Below are positions 56,998-64,000 of a stretch of DNA of 64,000 nt, in pieces. Within the stretch, counting starts at the first letter, position 1, and every line of letters starts with the position of its first letter. The position numbers and the translations under genes were made by a program. Source of the DNA: Aradus depressus (Eukaryota; Arthropoda; Insecta; Hemiptera; Aradidae); assembly GCA_963662175.1 (NCBI GenBank), contig OY759221.1, positions 22,989,027-23,053,026 of the forward strand, written 5' to 3'. Below the pieces are notes generated by a model that had not been told where the DNA came from, did no database searches, and saw only the letters and a program-made list of their open reading frames with translations.

Positions 56998-59900
56998 TCA
57001 CTCCAGGCCCAGATTGTAGTTATTGCCCGGAGTGTATTGGTTGTTGTTACCATAGGTGGGGTAGGCGTAATTGTTGCTAGGAGTAGCATATTTGTTACTG
57101 TTGTCATTTGAGTTATAATAGCTGTTGGGGGTGTAATTGATGTTACTATTACTGTTTGGGGTGTAATTGTTGTTACTGTTACTATTGGTGTTTGGATTGT
57201 TGTAATTGTTGCTGTTATTATTTGTGTTTGGGGTGTTGTAATTATTGCTGTTAATATTTGTGTTTGGGGTATTGTAATTGTTGCTGTTTGGGTTGTAATA
57301 GTTGTTACTGTTACTATTGGTGATTGGATTGTTGTAATTGTTGCTGTTACTATTTGTGTTTGGGGTGTTGTAATTATTGCTGTTACTATTGGTGTTTGGA
57401 TTGTTGTAATTGTTGCTGTTACTATTTGTGTTTGGGGTGTTGTAATTATTGCTGTTACTACTTGTAGTTGGGGTATTGTAATTGTTGCTGTTACTATTTG
57501 GGTTCTTGTAGTTGTTGCCGTTACTATTTGTGTTTGGGGTATTGTAATTGTTGCTGTTACTATTTTTGTTTGGGGTGTTGTAATTATTGCTGTTACTATT
57601 TGTGTTTGGGGTATTGTAATTGTGGCTGTTACTATTTGTGTTTGGGTTGTAGTAGTTGTTGCTATTACTACTGGGCTTGTTGTAATTGTTGTTGGGTTTG
57701 TATTGGTTATTATTATTATTGTTGTAGCTAGGGATACTTGGAGACGAGTAATCCGAAAAGTCGCCTCCAGATAAACTATTTAAGTAGGTTGCGAGATTTT
57801 TATTATCATTTTTGTCCTGAGAAGAGTCTGAAATGTCGATATCATACTCGTTCGATTCGTAACTTGGTTTTTTATTTCCTTTATCCTTATAGACTTGGTA
57901 AGCATGCTGGGCGCATTGTAAAAAGTCATCATCATCGTTTTCTGCAGACTGTACATTGTAATCGCCATAAACATCCTCACCAACATTAGCATTTCCAATC
58001 TCTGGCTTGTTATTATTCTTGATAGGCCTCTTGTGATATTGTCTCGACATTGAATTGGAAAGAAGTGCTCTCCCAAAGAAATTCAAGGTGCATACTGAAA
58101 ATGTATCTGATCTGGCAAAGTCTTGTAAAAGTTTAACTTGATCAAGAACTTCCTTGAGAGGTTCAGATTCGTTGGATGCACTTTCAGCTTCTGATTCAGG
58201 TTCGGGTAGAGTTTCAATGACAGATGGCAGTGATTCAGATACTTCAGGCAGAGTTTCAATGACAGATGGCAGTGATTCAGATACTTCAGGTAGAGTTTCA
58301 ATGACAGATGGCAGTGATTTAGATACTTCAGGCAGAGTTTCAACGATTGGCGGCAGTGCTTCAGGTGCTTCGGGCAACGTTTCTGGTATAGGTTCCTGGG
58401 GATCAGCTTCAAGGACTGGAGAGTCAGGACTATTTGATATAGCGTCAATTTCTTCAATCTCGGTTGGAGCACCTTCAAAATAAAATATATAAATTATTAT
58501 TTTTACTCTTTTTATATTTATAGTATTAAAAAATATTGTAATCGGGCGAAAATCCTTCGGAGCTAAGCGTCATCTATTCGGGTACTTGGGAACTAGCTCT
58601 CTCCCTCTCACTTTATCGACTTTACCGCCCTCTTTGTCTCCCGAAGGAAGATTGCATTTGACGTCAATAAGTACCCTTCGGGAATAACTATTCGAAAAGA
58701 TGAATCAAACTTATGACTCAATCATTTTTTCTTTTTTTTTTACTTTCTCCTTACATAAATATCGTTAGAGGTTGTCTACACATAATTAGATAGTAATATT
58801 TATCTGTACTAATGTAAGAACCCAATCCGAATAAAACTATTACTTTATGAATCATATAAATAACTTCATGAACCTTGTTATATTTTTCCAAATTATAAGC
58901 AGAACTGCTCTTCTTCCAAATATTTACTTTCTTATACCTATAGTATAAGGAAGTATTGGAATCGTGCGAAAATCCAAGATCGAGTTTTCAAAGACTTCCA
59001 AGTTTCAAGTTCCCCTAAACTGCTTTGACCATTTTCGCGATGATGTCTCTCTGTGTACATCTGATTGGAACTTTATAAGCTTTCTACTAACTCAAAAACG
59101 ATTGCAGCATTCAACTTAAAATTTTAAGTAATAATGTCATTAGATCTGATAGGCTTTGGCCGAAATCAGAAAATTAAGACCACTTTACTTCGAGGCCTAA
59201 GTACATTTTACAAACTGATGCTTATATTTACGACCTAATGAAAAATTTCTTTGGATAAGAGTTGCAGAGAAAACTAAAAGGCACATTTTATAATCAATAA
59301 GATGTTTTGTAAGTCGCCCGGTTCGCGAGATACACGTCCACAACCACATTAATATGTCGTCTTGAAACTCATTTTATCTTACGTATGCTTGATTTATGCG
59401 AAAACTGTTAGTCCTATCGAAAAATTCGTTCGTACCAAAAATGTTCCATAATAAATGCCCAATCGCCAGTGGTCCTTGGATTTGAGATAGGATGAATATG
59501 ACAAAAGTTAAGCGCCTCAAACAATGAAAAATAAATTGCCGTAGTTATGTTTAAAATGTATCGCCAAGAAGCGAATTATAAAATATATTTTTTTTATTCG
59601 TAGTTTTATGAGATTTGACCGTTACACGACTTTCCAACCACTTTTGCAGTAATCGCTCTCCCTTCCCATATCCTCTCTCAAAATTATTTCATACGGACAT
59701 TACTGGGTATACGAAAGTCACACAGAATTACGTTGTGCAGTAAAACAAAGAAAACCGCCGATGCCAACACATTATTTTCATATACAAAGTAACGCCAGTA
59801 TGACATGAATTTGAGATGGTAAATGGTATAGATTTAGTATTTTGCCACTCTGGTGGATATGAACCCGACTCTACTGTGGTAGTCCTAAATTTTAGCCTAT

Positions 59901-60181
59901 TGTTAATTAGGCTTGGGATTTTAAATGATCATCTGAAAACGAACAGGCGCGGGACCATCACTCAACGTCCCATCCGAAGAACGTCATGCTAAACGTTTTT
60001 TCTCTTTCCTCTCAGATAAAAAACCTAAGAGTTTCAGTCGGTTTTCTTCCGAAACCGAAAGTGCTACTGGTAAATGATAAAAATTATTATTTGCCAATGC
60101 AAATAATGTATTTTAAAAAATGCACTTACTATTCACTGCCGTCATTATCACTGCTATTGTAATATAATGTAGAAGTGCCAT
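56998..60181 (-). CDS. Gene F: large secreted protein with Pro/Glu and Asn-rich repeats, paralog 6
   Basis: Coding exons are 60130-60181 and 56998-58472 (1527 nt, 508 aa). Exon 1 encodes MALLHYITIAVIMTAVN plus A (donor GTAAGT), nearly the signal peptide of gene B. Exon 2 begins GT GCT CCA after TTGAAG, completing a Ser codon; mature start APTEIEEID. Order: Pro/Glu/Leu-rich region with three or more 14-aa units (SLPSVIETLPEVSE), core motif LLQDFARSDTFSVCTLNFF, basic stretch, block GNANVGEDVYGDYN, second motif DFLQCAQHAYQVYKDK. Then a C-terminal tail of about 220 residues built largely of a 12-aa Asn/Ser/Tyr/Pro/Thr unit (SNSNNYNTPNTN type), ending YNLGLE. Only two mature core Cys. The acceptor TTTCGTAG resumes at 60207, and ACTGATCGACAATG around the start is shared with gene D. 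The Asn tail suggests a disordered or matrix-forming secreted protein, which is inference only. Confidence 0.82.
58925..59215 (-). repeat. Second dispersed repeat family, copy 3
   Basis: Complement order: GAATCGTGCGAAAATCCAAG, CTCAAAAACGATTGCAGC, GGCCGAAATCAGAAAATTAA, AGGCCTAAGTACATTTTAC. Confidence 0.65.
59225..59480 (+). repeat. Third dispersed repeat, copy 1 of 2
   Basis: AGAGTTGCAGAGAAAACTAA, GTTCGCGAGATACACGTCC and ACCAAAAATGTTCCATAAT recur in order at 61045-61340. Directly follows the previous repeat, so they may form one larger element. Confidence 0.6.
59840..60060 (-). mobile_element. tRNA-derived SINE, decayed fragment
   Basis: CCACTCTGGTGGATATGAAC, CCGACTCTACTGTGG and ACGTCCCATCCGAAGAACG match the SINE body; ends are lost. 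Lies in the gene F intron. Confidence 0.8.
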
Positions 60182-60764
60182 TGTCGATCAGTATTTATTT
60201 TTTAGTCCTACGAAAAAAAAAAAAAAATATAGATTATAGAATTTTAATTATCACTTATCACATTCAATATAAATACAGGCATTATAATTTCCAAGTTCTT
60301 TTTCGAAAATGAACTGAAGATGTTGTTAGATGATTTTTTCTTCACATTTCTAGTAAATGGTGATTGATAAAACACTTCATTGGGCTAACAGTTCCCCAAA
60401 TTTATTTATTTTTTATATACCGATTGACGTTTCACCCATTCGAGTATTTTCAAAAGTTAATTTTTTCATGTCTACATACATCTTATCATATGTCAGGCAG
60501 AATATCCTGTATTACAATTATACAATTATATTTAAGTTTTCATAATAAATTTATGGCTAAAAAAAATGCACCAACCATGTGAACATTAAAATTGTCTTCA
60601 TTCATTTCATTGCAGCATTTTCTTTCATTCCTGCTGCTATGAAATTAATAAAAAAATGTTTAATTGTCACATGGTGGGTGCATTTTTTAGCCATAAATTT
60701 AATTTATTATGAAGACGTAAATATCATTGTAATATTGCATATCATGACTTACAAATGATAAGTA

Positions 60765-60955
60765 GGGGGCCATGGTGGCCGTGCAAGCTAGGGCTTTGGT
60801 CGCATGGTCTCACCATGGTTGGCGGGTTCGAATCCCATCCGGGAGTAAGTTTTATTTCGTAGTTAGAACTCCCTCCCGGGGCCATGGATGTCGTAAATAT
60901 AACTAGATAACACATTGACATGGCTAATATGCATTGTACATAAGGCCAAAATAAT
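60765..60955 (+). mobile_element. Second tRNA-derived SINE family, copy 1
   Basis: Begins GGGGGCCATGGTGGCCGTGC, B-box GGGTTCGAATCCC, then CCGGGAGTAAGTTTTATTTC, CTCCCTCCCGGGGC and GACATGGCTAATATGCAT, ending in an AT tail. Unrelated in body to the first SINE family. Confidence 0.85.
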
Positions 60956-61044
60956 ATATATATAAAATAAGTATTTACACACCACGAAAAAGTAAACCAA
61001 TCAATTTACCGATGTATAAAAAATATATTTATAACCTAATCAAA

Positions 61045-61340
61045 AGTCTCTTAAAATAAAAGTTGTAGAGAAAACAAAAAAATATCTTAAAATAAAAGTT
61101 GTAGAGAAAACTAAAAGACACATTTTTATGAAACAGGATTTTTTTGTAGTTTGCCCCCTTTACGAGATACATGCCGAAAACCGTCTTAAAATATCGTTTT
61201 GACACTAATGTTTTTAGGCATTTCCTAGATTTAGACGAAAAAGTGCAGTCCTTTCGAAAAGGTGATTCTTACGAAAAATGTTCCTTATTAAATTTGCGAT
61301 AGATCCAATAGGACCAATGTAATAGCGCCCCAAAGATTGC
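61045..61340 (+). repeat. Third dispersed repeat, copy 2 of 2
   Basis: AAAGTTGTAGAGAAAAC is present twice (local duplication at 61063 and 61094), then TTTACGAGATACATGCCG and CGAAAAATGTTCCTTATTAA. Confidence 0.6.
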
Positions 61341-61439
61341 AAATAAATTTCCATGGGAATTTAGAAATTTTTTTTATTAGTGGTTGTTCTTTTATTGAAA
61401 GTGATTTAAGAAAATAAAAAAAATATATTTAATTAAATT

Positions 61440-61610
61440 GGGAGCATAGGCCTTTGGTCGCATGGTCTCACCTTGGTTCGCGGGTTCGAATCCCATCCGG
61501 GAGTGAGTTTTATTTCGTAGATAGAACTCCCTCCCGGGGCTATCGTAAATAATTAGATAACACATGGTCATGGCTAATATGCATCGTACATGAAGCCCAA
61601 AAAAATAATA
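61440..61610 (+). mobile_element. Second tRNA-derived SINE family, copy 2
   Basis: GGTCGCATGGTCTCACC, B-box GGGTTCGAATCCC, GTGAGTTTTATTTCGTAG, CTCCCTCCCGGGGC, TCATGGCTAATATGCAT; A-rich tail. Closely related to 60765. Confidence 0.85.
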
Positions 61611-61744
61611 ATAAATTTAAAAAAAAATTTAATTACTATATCGATGTAATTTTGTTAATAAATCTGCTAGCATTAAGTATTTTTTTTAAAGTCGGTGAAT
61701 CACCGGTAGTGTATTTGCCCAGAACGAATTCAACTGTTAACTTT

Positions 61745-62400
61745 TCGCCCCCCCTCCAGAACCAGTCGATCGTTTGCGATGATACTCAATAGATGACTTA
61801 CTCCTAAATCCTCATACTAAATTTTGTGTCGATAAATTTATTATATCGGCACTTATTAGAGTTTTTCAAAATTGTGTTCCCTCCCCTGAACCCCTACATC
61901 CCTTCGGCCGATATAATACAATTTGAAAGGTTATGTCCTCATTGGGTTTTGACTTTAAATTTGAAATTTCATGTGATACATTCATTATAAAGGCAGTTAT
62001 TGGGGTTTTTGAGTTGAGGCCCCCTCAGCCTTTCGTTCTACCGATTTCGCTGAAAATTAATAAGTGTCGTCCTCATGAGGTTTTGAAAACCCATGAAATT
62101 TTGTGTGGGTACATTCATTCTACTGGTAGTTTTATAGTTTTTATGTTAAGCCGTTCTCTTAATCCTCCATTTCTCTTTAGTCGATTTGACTGAAAATCAA
62201 TAGGTGTCATCGTTAGAGGGTTCTGAGTTCACATATAAAATTTCGTGTCGATGCATTCATTCTATCGGGAGTATTGTGTATAGACACAAACACTGACAGA
62301 CATTTTTTTTCATATTTGGAATCTCGAGGTCGGATAACATAAAATTCCGTTGAAAACTCCGCATCAAATTTTTTACATAACTTCCCCTATACCTCTTATA
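61745..62400 (+). repeat. ~140-bp repeat units, four in tandem
   Basis: TTTATTATATCGG (61839), TTCATTATAAAGG (61981), TTCATTCTACTGG (62113) and TTCATTCTATCGG (62255) mark a 132-142-bp spacing. Ends with the complement of the block that opens the 25180 copy. Confidence 0.7.
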
Positions 62401-63214
62401 GCTGGCGAAATAAAAAACAAAAAAATTATAAAATTGCGAATAAATACCTGTCTTAACTCTTGGGTTATAGTTAGAATATTACCACATTCTCCAGTTGAAC
62501 TATTATATACATCACATTTATCGATAATTCTAAAAAAAAGTACGTCATTAGGTGGGAGAGTTTGTGATAAATAAATTAATGATAGGCCGATGACCTGGAA
62601 CAATGCTCTCTTTGACTTATATCGTTTATTATCGCCATAATAACTCAAAATATATAATAATAAATATTTTTTACATAGAAACAAACTTGGCGGTTCATAA
62701 TATATTACATCTAATATACAAAGTTTTATTGTATTTGTTTTATAATATATTTATCGAAACAGTTTAATTGTACTATGATTGATTTACCAGATATTATGTT
62801 GGCCCCTTATATCTTCGTCTACATGTAACATGTGTAGGTAATTATGATAATTTTTTTTATTTATGTTTCATAAACTCATTAACATTATTTAAAAACCTAT
62901 AAATGCTGGTCGTAGAAGACCATTCAATGTTTGGCTTTTTGGAAGTATAGAATTGAGTTGCAGTTGAGAGAGAAAAAAAAATTCAGGTATGTAAATGTGA
63001 TATTATAACCGCATTGTCGCCTTTAATATTTCAAGTAGATTAACTAATCAATAGGATTGAAATAATGAATGGAGGATTAATTTGTCTAGTTTAATATGAT
63101 ATCTCTTCCTCCATTGAATATGTATAAATATTAGATTATAGCAAAAGTAATTGTGGCTTTTTGTTTAGTAGACAACAATAATACATGGGAGAGTCTCATT
63201 TGAAAAATATTACA
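62401..63214. other. AT-rich DNA, nothing recognised
   Basis: ORFs on both strands at 62350-62684 overlap without motifs. Precedes the 179-bp array. Confidence 0.5.
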
Positions 63215-64000
63215 TTACAGTCTCTTAAATCTAGATATTTTAGGTTTGCAATTCTTGCATCTTTAATCTAGACTTCTTAAGCCTACATTCCTTATCTCTT
63301 GAATATATCTTAAATTTACGATCCAATCTCTTAGATTTACAATCATTCCCTCTTTAATCTAGACTTCTTAAGCATATATTCCTTATCTCGAATATGTTTT
63401 AGATTTACAATCCAGTCTCTTAGATTTACAATCCTTCCCTCTTTAACTAGACTTATTAAGCCTACATTCCTTATCTCTTGAATATATCTTAGATTTACGA
63501 TCCAGTCTCTTAGATTTACAATCATTCCCTCTTTAATTTAGACTTCTTAAGCATATATTCCTTATCTCGAATATGTTTTAGATTTACAATCCAGTCTCTT
63601 AGATTTACAATCCTTCCCTCTTTAACTAGACTTATTAAGCCTACATTCCTTATCTCTTGAATATATCTTAGATTTACGATCCAGTCTCTTAGATTTACAA
63701 TCATTCCCTCTTTAATTTAGACTTCTTAAGCATATATTCCTTATCTCGAATATGTTTTAGATTTACAATCCAGTCTCTTAGATTTACAATCCTTCCCTCT
63801 TTAATCTAGACTTATTAAGCCTACATTCCTTATCTCTTGAATATATCTTAGATTTACGATCCAGTCTCTTAGATTTACAATCCTTCCCTCTTTAATCTAG
63901 ACTTATTAAGCCTACATTTCTTATCTCTTGAATATATCTTAGATTTACGATCCAGTCTCTTAGATTTACAATCATTCCCTCTTTAATTTAGACTTCTTAA
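63215..64000. repeat. Tandem array with 179-bp higher-order period, cut by window end
   Basis: A roughly 90-bp monomer (TCTTAGATTTACRATCC, CTCTTTAATCTAGACTT, CCTTATCTC elements) alternates between two variants. GCATATATTCC recurs at about 63372, 63551 and 63730, a 179-bp period made of two monomers. The left end is more decayed and the array runs off the right edge. Small leucine/isoleucine-rich ORFs within it are by-products of the repeat. Confidence 0.9.

Noticed and set aside
57468..57731. Plus-strand Cys/Tyr-rich ORF opposite gene F
   Set aside because: Shadow of the Asn-rich codon repeat; no start context or motif.
63343..63704. Two identical 60-codon ORFs that look like leucine-rich repeats
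   Set aside because: Produced by the 179-bp satellite monomers; no splice or start context.

Overview
This is an AT-rich eukaryotic window with intron-containing genes. It is full of non-LTR retrotransposons, tRNA-derived SINEs and DNA-transposon remnants (hAT, piggyBac, Tc1/mariner, PIF/Harbinger). Several SINE copies end in CCTAA units, the complement of the arthropod telomere repeat TTAGG, which fits an arthropod. A crustacean such as a copepod is possible but is only a guess.

The main content is a tandem array of six related two-coding-exon genes, all on the minus strand and roughly 5-13 kb apart: A (2771-4628), B (11173-13448), C (21254-24161), D (35643-39862), E (46859-48447) and F (56998-60181). 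Each has a tiny first coding exon (49-55 nt) that encodes almost exactly a signal peptide, then a phase-1 intron of 1.1-3.2 kb, then one large exon with the mature protein. Each start codon also lies 4-50 nt downstream of a second pyrimidine-rich splice acceptor, so there is a 5' non-coding exon or a trans-spliced leader. The mature proteins share a helix-like motif (L-x-x-[FY]-[AVS]-[KR]-[ST]-x-x-F-x-x-C) followed by a second one (F-x-x-C-[AT]-x-x-A-[FLY]). A-C are compact (161-176 aa) with 4-5 mature Cys. D-F keep only the two core Cys; D and F carry expanded repeats (Asp/Tyr/Thr/Asn-rich in D; Pro/Glu-rich and Asn-rich in F). I recognise no known family. The proteins look secreted, and this array is the best candidate for an undescribed system.

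The rest is largely transposable-element sequence. It includes a nearly intact non-LTR retrotransposon (28816-33030) with a 19-bp candidate target duplication and its two ORFs in the same frame separated by one UGA. There are at least 17 copies of a tRNA-derived SINE (two of them split by later DNA-transposon insertions at the same SINE position), a second SINE family, and several MITE families with readable target duplications. A 12 x 95-bp array sits inside the intron of gene D, and a 179-bp higher-order array runs off the right edge. Remaining AT-rich stretches hold only decayed dispersed repeats or nothing I can identify.
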